From Deltaproteobacteria bacterium (GTDB lineage: Bacteria; Desulfobacterota; Desulfuromonadia; Desulfuromonadales; Geopsychrobacteraceae), in NCBI GenBank assembly GCA_009993495.1, contig JAACTI010000169.1, positions 1 to 9,206 of the forward strand: DNA of 9,206 nt, read 5' to 3'. Each line of letters opens with the position of its first letter. Position 1 is the stretch's first letter. Below, one piece after another: positions 1 through 6,804 of the stretch. The position numbers were made by a program, and so were the translations under genes. The notes under the pieces are model-generated. The model saw only the letters and a program-made list of their open reading frames with translations. It ran no database searches and was not told the DNA's origin.

Positions 1-653
1 TGAACCGCTACCGAAAGCGCTTCAATCAGCCCCAATCTATGGTCGAAACCCTGAGCCAGTTAGTGAGCGAACTTAAACTGGAAGCCGAACTCTACCGCCA
101 GGAAACCGATCCCCAAAAAGCCCGGCGCCGCATAGAAAATCAGGCCGAAGTTGTCAACGCCATGGGCGCCTACCTGGAACGCGAGCCGGAACCCTCGCTG
201 GCTGGTTTTCTGGAACGGGTTTCACTGCTGGATAATGATCAGATCGGTCGCCATGACAAGGAGAAAAAACTGGCGCAAAACGCAGTGACCCTGATGAGCC
301 TGCATTCGAGTAAGGGGCTGGAGTTTCCGGTGGTTTTTCTGGTGGGAATGGAGGAAGAGAGCCTGCCCCATAAGAAATCAATTTACGAAACCTTCGACAT
401 TGATGAGGAACGACGCCTGTGTTACGTCGGCATGACCCGCGCGCGCGTACAACTGGTGCTGCTCGGGGCCCGGAAACGCCGCCGTTACGGCAGCCTGTCG
501 CAGCGCGACCCCAGTCGCTTCCTGGCCGAGATCCCCGCCGACACCCTGCTGCGCCTCAGCAGTGAAGTACCGCGTGAAACCAGCGAAGCCGAAAAAGAGC
601 AACTGGCCAACAGTTTTTTCGCCGGCATCAGCAATTTGCTGGGCGGCAAATGA
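1..653 (+). CDS. rep: Rep-like ATP-dependent DNA helicase (superfamily 1A), C-terminal part, 5' truncated by window
   Basis: Reading in frame from base 3, about 216 residues of a 3'-5' DNA helicase of the Rep/UvrD/PcrA family are visible up to TGA at 651-653. These enzymes unwind DNA using ATP during replication restart or repair. Seen directly: the motif V region (VTLMSLHSSKGLEFP, about 285-329) and motif VI (DEERRLCYVGMTRAR, about 402-446), the nucleotide-contacting motifs of the 2A domain. After motif VI comes RRRYGSLSQRDPSRFLAEIP. From memory this resembles the matching part of E. coli Rep (RRQYGEL..PEPSRFLLELP) more than UvrD or PcrA, which end in a longer basic tail. The N-terminal Walker A half lies outside the window, so length cannot be judged. 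The gene converges with the hybrid kinase gene across a 12-base gap. Helicase family is certain; Rep rather than PcrA/UvrD is likely. Confidence 0.88.
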   Translation, partial: NRYRKRFNQPQSMVETLSQLVSELKLEAELYRQETDPQKARRRIENQAEVVNAMGAYLEREPEPSLAGFLERVSLLDNDQIGRHDKEKKLAQNAVTLMSLHSSKGLEFPVVFLVGMEEESLPHKKSIYETFDIDEERRLCYVGMTRARVQLVLLGARKRRRYGSLSQRDPSRFLAEIPADTLLRLSSEVPRETSEAEKEQLANSFFAGISNLLGGK

Positions 654-665
654 GGGGTCAGGGGG

Positions 666-2993
666 TTACGCCTCACCTTCCACGGAGGGAGGCTCCAGAC
701 AAGCGGCCAGGGTTTCGGCCAGGTCGCTGAAAATATCGGGCTTGCCAATGACTTTGAAAATACCGGCGGTGGCAAGATCAACGTTTTCAAGCTGCCGGAG
801 CTGTCCCGTACAAAGAATAATCGGCAGATCAGGACAAGAAACCCTGGCCTTTGCCGCCAGCTCCAGCCCCGTCAGTTCGGGCATGGTTTGATCGGTAATC
901 AGCGCCGCAAAAAGTTGGGGTTGACGCTCAATTATGGTCAAGGCCTCCAGGCTGCTGGTGGTGGTTTCGACCTGGTAACCAAGATTTTCAAGAAATTCGC
1001 GGCCAATGTTAATCAGACTTTTCTCGTCATCGACCAACAGGACCCACTGACCCGCGCCTCGTGGGCGCGCAGCCCGTGCAGGGGTTTTGGCCTGGGGCGC
1101 GGCAGGGTCTTTAATCAATGGCAGCAACACCTCAAACGAGGTTCCCTTCCCCGGCTCCGAGCTGACATCAATTGTCCCTCCCAGCTTCAACACCGTGGTT
1201 TTCACCACCGACAGCCCCAGCCCGGTGCCTTCATGCTGATCCTTGGTGGTGAAATAGGGCTCGAAAATATGGGACAGCAGATCTTTATCCATGCCGGTTC
1301 CGGTATCACTTACGCGAAGAAACAGAAAATCGCCGGTTCCCTGGGTTTGCACCTTGGTAGAACAACAGCGGCTGACTTCAATGGTGAGGATGCCCGTGGA
1401 TCCGCACATGGCATGCACACCGTTGGTGGCCAGGTTCATGAGAATTTGATGAACCCGCGTCACGTCAGCATCAATCCACAACCGTTCAGGCGTCAATCGT
1501 TCGACCATTTGAATGGAGGTGGGAATCCCAGCGCGCAGCAATTTCAGGCATTCTTTAATCAACGGCACCGCCAGCAGCGGGTGGGGTTCTTCCCGCGATT
1601 TACGGCTGAAAGAAAGAATCTGCCCGGCCAGATCTTTGGCGCGGTTGGCCGAGGTCAAAATGCGATCGACGCGATCATAGTTTTTGCTGTCAACCGGAAA
1701 ACTGTCTTGTAAGAGTTGGGCAAACCCCAGAATAGGCGTGAGAATATTATTGAAGTCGTGGGCAATGCCCCCCGCCATGGTGCCAATGGCCTCCATTTTT
1801 TGCGACTGGCGCAACTGTTCGAGCAATTGATGTTTTTCAGCTTCCATCGCAACACGCCTGCTGACATCGGTGATCAGCAGGGCAATATGCCGGCAGTGCT
1901 CCATTTCGAAGGCCGACGAGGAAATTTCGATGGGCAGCTTTTGGCCGTTTTTGTGCCGCACCTTCAGTTCACGCGGCAAGTGCTCCTTGGCGGGGGCCGC
2001 GCCACTGGCAAGAGCACAAATCTCCTTGAAGCCTTCAAGGTTCTGCTCGGGCAGAATCACATCCCTCAGCTTCTGCCCCAGAGCTTCCGCGGCGGAATAA
2101 CCAAACATCTGCTCTGCCGCTGGATTCCAGTAGCTGATCCGCTCTTGGTCGCTAAGCAGAATAATTGCCATCGGGGCGGTCTGGGTAATGGCCTGATAGC
2201 GCTTTTCGCTGGCATGAAGGTTTTCAACCGCAAGCTTAAGGGGGGTAATATCACTCAGGGTGCCGACAAAACCCTCACAACGACCTTCAGACCACAGGGG
2301 TGTGGCCTCCCCCATCAGCCAGAGGCGCTGGTTGTTGGCCACCTGAACCAGAAATTCCTGATGAAAAGAGGTGCAATCATTGAGGGTGTCGCGCCAGGTC
2401 GCACGCAGGTTTTCAGCCTGGGACGGGTGGACATTGTCAAGCCAGTCAGTTGTGCCCAGTTCATGGCCCAGCAAACCCAGCAGGGTACGCGTGCGCTGAT
2501 TGTACCAAACCAAGCGCCCGGCGGCATCGGCACGGAACAAGCCTACCGGCGAAATCGCCGTGACTGAAGAAACAAACTGATTGCGTTCTGCTAAGTTTTG
2601 CTGCAATTGCAACCGACTGTTCCATAAACGATTCAGTTCTTTGGCCAGCAGCCCAAGTTCGTCATCCTGATGAAAATCAGCAACCTTAAGGGACAAAGGC
2701 GAATCGGGCTGCTTCTTGACCTGCTCCAACTGACGGGTCAGTGCCGCCACCTGGCGGGCAAACAGGGCATACATCAGCCCTTGAAAGAGCAGCACCAGGG
2801 CAAGACAGATAAAAAAATTCGTGATGAAAAAATCAATAAAATCACGCGTAGCAAACCAGCGACCCACCAAGGTAGTCGGGTTGTTATGAATATAAAATTC
2901 CCAACAACTGACACCAGCCCCCAACAGCAGGGCGAACAGGCTGACAATAAGAAATTGTTTACGAAAAAGACTGATGAAGTTGGTTTTTGCCAC
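666..2993 (-). CDS. Membrane-anchored hybrid sensor histidine kinase (2 TM, PAS-PAS-HisKA-HATPase-REC)
   Basis: A 775-residue inner-membrane hybrid kinase, numbered from the GTG at 2993. Two hydrophobic segments (about 12-31 and 52-77) flank a loop of only some 20 residues, followed by a HAMP-like/helical linker (about 78-135). PAS-like domains follow at about 140-255 and 262-378. The dimerisation/phosphoacceptor helix carries AHDFNN with His412. The ATPase domain shows an N box (Asn520, Asn524), G1 box DTGTG from Asp563, FEPYFTTK and GTGLGLS. A C-terminal receiver (about 650-767) has DD at 655-656, phosphoacceptor Asp701 (ITDQTMP), Thr729 and Lys751 followed by Pro. All catalytic residues appear intact. 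The tiny external loop suggests sensing by the PAS domains or the membrane rather than a periplasmic ligand. No Hpt domain is present. GTG is preferred because GGGGGA lies 7 bases upstream; a TTG at 3008 in the same frame would add five residues but has no ribosome site. It may be transcribed with nudC (gap about 90 bases) or from its own promoter; ligand and partner are unknown. Confidence 0.93.
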   Translation of the reverse strand: MAKTNFISLFRKQFLIVSLFALLLGAGVSCWEFYIHNNPTTLVGRWFATRDFIDFFITNFFICLALVLLFQGLMYALFARQVAALTRQLEQVKKQPDSPLSLKVADFHQDDELGLLAKELNRLWNSRLQLQQNLAERNQFVSSVTAISPVGLFRADAAGRLVWYNQRTRTLLGLLGHELGTTDWLDNVHPSQAENLRATWRDTLNDCTSFHQEFLVQVANNQRLWLMGEATPLWSEGRCEGFVGTLSDITPLKLAVENLHASEKRYQAITQTAPMAIILLSDQERISYWNPAAEQMFGYSAAEALGQKLRDVILPEQNLEGFKEICALASGAAPAKEHLPRELKVRHKNGQKLPIEISSSAFEMEHCRHIALLITDVSRRVAMEAEKHQLLEQLRQSQKMEAIGTMAGGIAHDFNNILTPILGFAQLLQDSFPVDSKNYDRVDRILTSANRAKDLAGQILSFSRKSREEPHPLLAVPLIKECLKLLRAGIPTSIQMVERLTPERLWIDADVTRVHQILMNLATNGVHAMCGSTGILTIEVSRCCSTKVQTQGTGDFLFLRVSDTGTGMDKDLLSHIFEPYFTTKDQHEGTGLGLSVVKTTVLKLGGTIDVSSEPGKGTSFEVLLPLIKDPAAPQAKTPARAARPRGAGQWVLLVDDEKSLINIGREFLENLGYQVETTTSSLEALTIIERQPQLFAALITDQTMPELTGLELAAKARVSCPDLPIILCTGQLRQLENVDLATAGIFKVIGKPDIFSDLAETLAACLEPPSVEGEA

Positions 2994-3000
2994 AGCATTT

Positions 3001-3006
3001 TCCCCC
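3001..3006 (-). promoter_or_regulatory. Ribosome binding site deciding the GTG start of the hybrid kinase
   Basis: On the minus strand GGGGGA stands 7 bases before the GTG at 2993. The upstream in-frame TTG at 3008 lacks a purine-rich site at proper distance. An ATG that begins inside this stretch (2998) is in another frame and gives only a short shadow reading, so it was not chosen. Confidence 0.5.
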
Positions 3007-3026
3007 AAAGCAGTGAGTCATAGGCA

Positions 3027-3039
3027 TTCCCTCAGGGAA
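3027..3039. repeat. Small inverted repeat (TTCCC-TCA-GGGAA) upstream of the kinase
   Basis: A perfect 5-base stem with a 3-base loop lies about 34 bases before the kinase start codon. It could form a hairpin in the kinase leader RNA or serve as a small operator. There is no T-run next to it on the minus strand, so it is not a convincing terminator. Function is not known. Confidence 0.3.
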
Positions 3040-3068
3040 ACGGGGAGACAACCCGATTGAAAATTCCG

Positions 3069-3083
3069 GTAACAATCCGTTAC
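3069..3083. repeat. Inverted repeat GTAAC-N5-GTTAC just after nudC stop
   Basis: A 15-base inverted repeat with 5-base arms abuts the nudC stop codon at 3084-3086. In the direction of nudC transcription it is followed by CGGAATTTTC, so it could be a weak terminator or an RNA 3'-end stabiliser. The stem is short and has little GC, and the T-run is only four bases. Read-through into the kinase gene is therefore plausible. Confidence 0.3.
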
Positions 3084-3962
3084 TCAGCTCTTTGCTTGTC
3101 GCGTCAGTTCCTGGTCAATCAGCCAGCGAGCAATACTGCGTCGTGGCGGCAGCTGTGGCAACTGGTCGCGTTTGAACCAGCCACCTTCGGCAAGCTCGGT
3201 TTTTTGCAGGCAGATATCACCACTGACATAATCGGCACAAAAACCGCTCATCAACTGGCTGGGAAAAGGCCAGCTCTGGCTGCCTTGATAGCAGATATTC
3301 CCGATGCGAATCCCGGTTTCTTCGAAGACTTCGCGCGCAGCGGTTTGTTCCAGATTTTCTCCAAATTCGACAAACCCCGCAACCAAGCCGTAGCGCCCGG
3401 CGACCCATTCGGGCTTGCGCACCAACAGCAGCTCATCCTCTCGGCGCACCAGCACAATCGCACAGGGGTGAATGCGCGGATAATGGCTGGCGGCGCAATG
3501 GGGGCATTTTTTGCCCCATTCCCCATGAATACGTTGCAGGGGCGCGGCGCAGTTATCACAAAACCGACTGCTTTTCTCCCAATGAAGAATGGCGTTACCC
3601 AAACCGCCCAGGGACAAAAGCGCCAACGACATGCCGGGCTCGGCAGCGAGCATATTGAGGGCACGCAAGCCCTTCGGCAGCGGCATATCACGCGGAACCG
3701 CCAGCAAACGACAAGGGCGTTGCCGCCACTGGCCAATGTAAACCCCGGGCCCGCAAAGATCGGGCGACAGGGGGCAGGCTCCCCGAGGTAAGGCAGGGGA
3801 ATCATCGGTGACCAGCACGCGGGTGCCTTGCAGCATTAACCAGTAACCCTCGTCAGGCAGCTCGTCCGTCGGCGGTCGCAGGTGAAAATCCGTCTCCAGC
3901 GCGGCGCGATTAAAGGGCAGTTGCTCACAGTTGAGATAAGATTGCGGCAGCGCAAACATCAT
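3084..3962 (-). CDS. nudC: NADH pyrophosphatase / NAD-capped RNA hydrolase NudC (Nudix, zinc ribbon)
   Basis: A 292-residue cytoplasmic Nudix enzyme of the NudC family. It splits NAD(H) into NMN(H) and AMP and, in E. coli, removes NAD caps from RNA 5' ends. Seen directly: an N-terminal domain (about 1-130); a zinc ribbon with Cys135, Cys138, Cys153 and Cys156; a full Nudix box at 196-218 (GFVEFGE, then REVFEETGI) with metal-binding Glu214 and Glu215; and downstream the NudC signature as SQSWPFPSQ (228-236). The family usually has SQPWPFPxS there, so this copy differs at the third position and at the end. Length is a little above E. coli NudC (257). The start is the ATG at 3962, which shares ATGA with the stop of the upstream Nudix gene, a sign of translational coupling; a second ATG follows at once and cannot be excluded. 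Assignment to the family is firm; the effect of the altered signature is unknown. Confidence 0.95.
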   Translation of the reverse strand: MMFALPQSYLNCEQLPFNRAALETDFHLRPPTDELPDEGYWLMLQGTRVLVTDDSPALPRGACPLSPDLCGPGVYIGQWRQRPCRLLAVPRDMPLPKGLRALNMLAAEPGMSLALLSLGGLGNAILHWEKSSRFCDNCAAPLQRIHGEWGKKCPHCAASHYPRIHPCAIVLVRREDELLLVRKPEWVAGRYGLVAGFVEFGENLEQTAAREVFEETGIRIGNICYQGSQSWPFPSQLMSGFCADYVSGDICLQKTELAEGGWFKRDQLPQLPPRRSIARWLIDQELTRQAKS

Positions 3963-4486
3963 TGAACCGCCAAACGGTACCGATACGCCTGGAGGGCAAT
4001 CAAGGTTTTCGCATCACTAATTTCACCGGCATCGACGAGGGCGAAGGCTTGCGCGGGGGCGAGGCTGACCAGTTCGATAAATTCATGCTCTTCGTGAGCC
4101 GTGGGGGTCACTTCCAGCTCCGTTGCCAGAAAAATAAAAATTTTTTCGCGACAAAATCCAACGGTGCTGTAAACTTCGGCCAGCAACGCAATTTGGGCCG
4201 CCTTGCGACCAATCTCTTCTTGCAGTTCGCGGCGGATGGAAGTTGCAGGATCTTCGCCCGGCTCCAGACGCCCGGCCGGGATTTCAAGCATTGTGCCACG
4301 AACCGCCGGGCGAAACTGACGGATCAGCAGCAACTGTCCCGCGTGATCTACCGGCAGGGCCGCCGCTCCGCCGGGGTGGTGAATGATTTCAAAACAGGCC
4401 TCACGGCCATCGGGCAGGCGATGGGTTTCACGCGCCAGATCGAGAATTTTTCCGTGATACGCTATTTCTTTGCTGAGCAGCGACAT
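3959..4486 (-). CDS. nudF: Nudix hydrolase, ADP-ribose pyrophosphatase-like
   Basis: A 175-residue cytoplasmic Nudix hydrolase. Seen directly: a canonical Nudix box from Gly72 to Gly93 (GRLEPGE at 72-78, then RELQEEIG at 86-93) with metal-binding Glu87, Glu90 and Glu91. It is preceded by the IRQFRPAVRGTMLEIPAG stretch typical of ADP-sugar pyrophosphatases and followed by YSTVGFCREKIFIFLA, where that subfamily usually has a SPGF-like loop. By family this enzyme would hydrolyse ADP-ribose to AMP and ribose 5-phosphate. The TV for SP replacement leaves room for another nucleoside-diphosphate sugar, or a NudE-like role, so the symbol is tentative. The start at 4486 is supported by GGAG 7 bases upstream (minus strand GGTGGAGAATTT before ATG). 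It is the first gene of the minus-strand unit and overlaps nudC by four bases, so the two are made together and could act in sequence on NAD breakdown products. Confidence 0.88.
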   Translation of the reverse strand: MSLLSKEIAYHGKILDLARETHRLPDGREACFEIIHHPGGAAALPVDHAGQLLLIRQFRPAVRGTMLEIPAGRLEPGEDPATSIRRELQEEIGRKAAQIALLAEVYSTVGFCREKIFIFLATELEVTPTAHEEHEFIELVSLAPAQAFALVDAGEISDAKTLIALQAYRYRLAVQ

Positions 4487-4656
4487 AAATTCTCCACCAT
4501 AGGGGCTAAGTCAGTCTAGCGGCTGCGCGGTGACGGAGCAAGCCTCACGGCACGACATTTTGTATATTTTTTCAAACGCACTGGAATTTCAACATTTTGT
4601 TGGTAAGCTCTCATAACGGCTTGCGTCTACGCCACCTGGCAAGCAGGAGAAGATCC
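4487..4656. other. Divergent intergenic region between Nudix genes and signalling operon
   Basis: This 170-base gap should hold the promoters for both the minus-strand Nudix unit and the plus-strand signalling operon. It has an AT-rich core (about 4556-4610) but I find no clear -35/-10 pair on either strand. CGGCACG at 4548-4554 looks like half of a sigma-54 site, but the -12 half is poor and wrongly spaced. A 6-base inverted repeat lies near the plus-strand ribosome site and is listed separately. Confidence 0.5.
4619..4644 (+). promoter_or_regulatory. Possible leader hairpin next to the HDOD ribosome binding site
   Basis: GCTTGC (4619-4624) and GCAAGC (4639-4644) are perfect 6-base complements separated by 14 bases. 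The right arm ends one base before the GGAG (4646-4649) that serves the ATG at 4657. An alternative small palindrome, GCCACCTGGC (4631-4640), overlaps the right arm, so two exclusive folds are possible. Whether it affects translation is inference; such short repeats also arise by chance. Confidence 0.25.
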
Positions 4657-5502
4657 ATGGCAAATAAATTCCAGAACATCACCTACGATATCAATAACCT
4701 GCCCAGTTTGCCTTTTATTGCGACGCGCATGGTGGAATTGCTGAACGCGCCGACATCCTCGGCAGACGAGATGGCCCAGGTCATCTCCGCCGACCCGTCC
4801 ATTTCAGCGCGGGTGCTGCAAATTGCCAATTCCTCTTTTTATTCCATGGCGCGCCAGGTCAAAACTCTGTCGACGGCCATTGTTGTTCTCGGTGAAAAAA
4901 CCCTGAAAAATCTGGTGTTGGCCGCCAGTTTGCGCGGCATGCAGAAAAAATTCGGCCCCCCCGAGCAGCTGTTGTGGGAAGACACCATGACCTGTGCTCT
5001 GGGGGCGCGTTTTCTGGCGTACAACCTGAAAGTTATCGACCCCGAAGAAGCCTTTATTGCCGGGCTCTTCCGGCATGTAGGCCGCGTCGTCTTCAACAAT
5101 CAACAGGGCGATATCTATGCCCCTATCCTGCTGCACAAACCCTACAATGAAAGCGATTTAAACGCGCGCGAAAAGAAGCAGTTTGGCGTTGAACATACCA
5201 CCCTGGGAGCCGCAGTTATCGAACAGTGGAATCTGTCTGACATCATTTCCCTGACGACGCTTCACCACCACGACGACAAGCTTAACGCCATTGAAGATGA
5301 TGAAACTCGTACTCTGACCGCCATCGTCAATCTGGCGAGCGAATTCCCGTTGCTGCTCGGACTCTTCGGATCGCCTCCCGACTGTGATCTGACCGAGTGG
5401 CCGGGGGCACAGGCCTTGAAGATCGACCAGGAGCAGATGGCGAAACTTTTGAAAAATTTTCGCCAGGTGTTTAATGAAAACCGCGAAAATTTTTTGGCTT
5501 AA
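4657..5502 (+). CDS. HDOD domain signalling protein
   Basis: A 281-residue cytoplasmic protein made almost wholly of an HDOD domain (about residues 10-205). HDOD domains are HD-fold relatives without phosphohydrolase activity, found in bacterial signalling proteins and often acting as protein partners. Seen directly: the opening LPSLPFIATRMVELL, the ISADPSISARVLQIANSS block, and GLFRHVGR (136-143), where HD hydrolases have GLLHDIGK. His-Asp is thus replaced by Arg139-His140 and the Lys by Arg143. Later come FGVEHTTLGAAVIEQW and a His triplet at 203-205. The C-terminal 75 residues are helical with no recognised domain. The start is the ATG at 4657 because GGAG sits 7 bases upstream; an in-frame TTG at 4597 would add 20 residues of unconserved look and has no such site. 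First gene of a four-gene operon; the kinase gene follows after 12 bases. The family is clear, the exact role is not. Confidence 0.92.
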   Translation: MANKFQNITYDINNLPSLPFIATRMVELLNAPTSSADEMAQVISADPSISARVLQIANSSFYSMARQVKTLSTAIVVLGEKTLKNLVLAASLRGMQKKFGPPEQLLWEDTMTCALGARFLAYNLKVIDPEEAFIAGLFRHVGRVVFNNQQGDIYAPILLHKPYNESDLNAREKKQFGVEHTTLGAAVIEQWNLSDIISLTTLHHHDDKLNAIEDDETRTLTAIVNLASEFPLLLGLFGSPPDCDLTEWPGAQALKIDQEQMAKLLKNFRQVFNENRENFLA

Positions 5503-5514
5503 TGGGGGCATGCG

Positions 5515-6804
5515 ATGGATCCGGCCAAGAACTACAGCCTTCCCACCCCACTTCTTCTGCCCAACGACATTGGGCTCCTGTGGCAGCATGCCCCCATCGC
5601 CCTCGCCAGTCTGGCCGCAGACGGTCGGATTAGGGCGGCCAATCAGCGGTGGTGCGATTTTACCGGCCAACAGAATTTCCCCTTGGCCGTCGACCGGGTT
5701 GTCCACGCGAGCCAGCTTGCGGCCCTGCGGCAGATGCTGCTGGATGTGAGCCTGAATTATCGCCAGGGGAATTTAGAGCTGCAACTGCACCGCAAAGATG
5801 GAGAATATCGCTGGTTTCAGCTGCGGTGTCTGCCCCTGAACGACACCTCAGACAGCTGTCTGACGGCGGCCTTTTATGAAATGACCGATGCCGGCATGGC
5901 CGAAGAGCAGCTGATTGCAATCAACGCCAGCTTGCAGGTGCTGGTCAATGAACAGACCCGTCACCTCCAAGACGTCAATCAACAACTGCAGGAGACCCAG
6001 TCGAAAATTCTGCAAAGCGAAAAAATGGCCTCCATTGGTCTGCTGGCGGCCGGCGTTGCCCACGAAATCAACAACCCCCTCGGTTTTATCAATAGCAATC
6101 TCAACAGTCTTGAACGTTATTTGAAAAAAATTCGTACCTACATCAAACTGCAAACCCAGGTGCTCCACCAAGGCGCGAACGCCGAACAACTTGCAGAATT
6201 GCAGCAGCAGCGCCGCCAGCTGAAACTCGACCTGGTGCTCGACGATGCCGGTGATCTGATTTCGGAATCCCTTGAAGGCACCAGTCGCGTACAAAAAATC
6301 GTTCTCGATCTCAAAAGTTTTTCGCGGCTTGATAAAGGAGATGAGCAGGCGATTAATCTCAATGAGTGTCTGGAAACCACCATTGGCATTGCCTGGAACG
6401 AGTTGAAATACAAGGTTGATCTCGAAAAAAATTATGGCGCCCTTGAGCCCCTTTATTGTCTGCCTCAACAATTGAACCAGGTTTTTTTGAATATTCTCAT
6501 AAATGCCGTTCAAGCGATTGATAAGCAGGGGAAAATTCTGATAAAAACCTGGCAGGCAGAAAATAAACAATACGTGTCGATTACCGACAACGGCTGCGGC
6601 ATGCCCGCCGAGGTCTGCGCGCAAATTTTTGAACCCTTTTTTACCACCAAAAAAATGGGCCAGGGTACCGGGCTGGGGTTAAGTATCAGCTACGATGTCA
6701 TAAAAAAACACGGCGGCGAAATCACGGTCAACAGCCAGGTGGGCCGGGGTACAACCTTTACCCTTTGCCTGCCCTGCCGCGAGAAAGGCGCTCTCCATGT
6801 CTGA
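5515..6804 (+). CDS. Soluble PAS-domain sensor histidine kinase
   Basis: A 429-residue cytoplasmic histidine kinase with no membrane segment. Seen directly: a PAS-like domain (about 18-125, with APIALASLAADGRI and WFQLRCLPLND); a coiled coil (about 128-165); the phosphoacceptor helix with KMASIGLLAAGVAHEINNPLG and His183; a glutamine- and leucine-rich stretch (about 205-262) separating the two HisKA helices more widely than usual; and an ATPase domain with Asn326 and Asn330, DNGCG from Asp358, FEPFFTTK and GTGLGLS (384-390). All catalytic motifs are intact. It would autophosphorylate on His183 and pass phosphate to receivers. The best candidates are the next two gene products, since the following gene starts inside this one (8-base overlap). 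Start at 5515: GGGGGC precedes the ATG at suitable distance, 12 bases after the HDOD stop. Five 7-base A or T runs lie in its second half. The signal bound by the PAS domain is not identifiable. Confidence 0.94.
   Translation: MDPAKNYSLPTPLLLPNDIGLLWQHAPIALASLAADGRIRAANQRWCDFTGQQNFPLAVDRVVHASQLAALRQMLLDVSLNYRQGNLELQLHRKDGEYRWFQLRCLPLNDTSDSCLTAAFYEMTDAGMAEEQLIAINASLQVLVNEQTRHLQDVNQQLQETQSKILQSEKMASIGLLAAGVAHEINNPLGFINSNLNSLERYLKKIRTYIKLQTQVLHQGANAEQLAELQQQRRQLKLDLVLDDAGDLISESLEGTSRVQKIVLDLKSFSRLDKGDEQAINLNECLETTIGIAWNELKYKVDLEKNYGALEPLYCLPQQLNQVFLNILINAVQAIDKQGKILIKTWQAENKQYVSITDNGCGMPAEVCAQIFEPFFTTKKMGQGTGLGLSISYDVIKKHGGEITVNSQVGRGTTFTLCLPCREKGALHV

Noticed and set aside
654..680. Bidirectional terminator between the converging helicase and kinase genes
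   Set aside because: Only a 5-base TGAGG/CCTCA inverted repeat with a long loop and no T-run is present.
888..2567. Long plus-strand reading frames opposite the hybrid kinase
   Set aside because: They mirror the third-position GC of the kinase gene, show no domain motifs, and the minus-strand protein has complete kinase motifs throughout.
2964..3023. Twenty-codon upstream reading frame (ATG at about 3021, minus strand) overlapping the kinase start
   Set aside because: Only a short frame with no recognisable peptide; likely chance, though a leader peptide cannot be fully excluded.
4130..4150. A/T-rich run AAAAATTTTTT in the first Nudix gene as a slippage or frameshift site
   Set aside because: The protein reads through it in a single frame with a normal family sequence (KIFIFLA), so there is no sign of a recoding event.
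4548..4564. Sigma-54-like promoter (CGGCACG...TTGTA) upstream of the HDOD gene
   Set aside because: The -24 half looks right, but the -12 half lacks GC and the spacing is one base too long.
4561..4592. Sigma-70 promoter on the minus strand for the Nudix genes (TTGAAA ... TATACA)
   Set aside because: The spacer would be 20 bases and TATACA matches only partly; not good enough to call.
4597..4656. N-terminal extension of the HDOD protein from a TTG at 4597
   Set aside because: The added 20 residues do not look like HDOD sequence and the ATG at 4657 has a well-placed GGAG.
5848..6624. Minus-strand reading frame of 258 codons within the soluble kinase gene
   Set aside because: It is an antisense shadow; the plus-strand frame holds all histidine kinase boxes in order.
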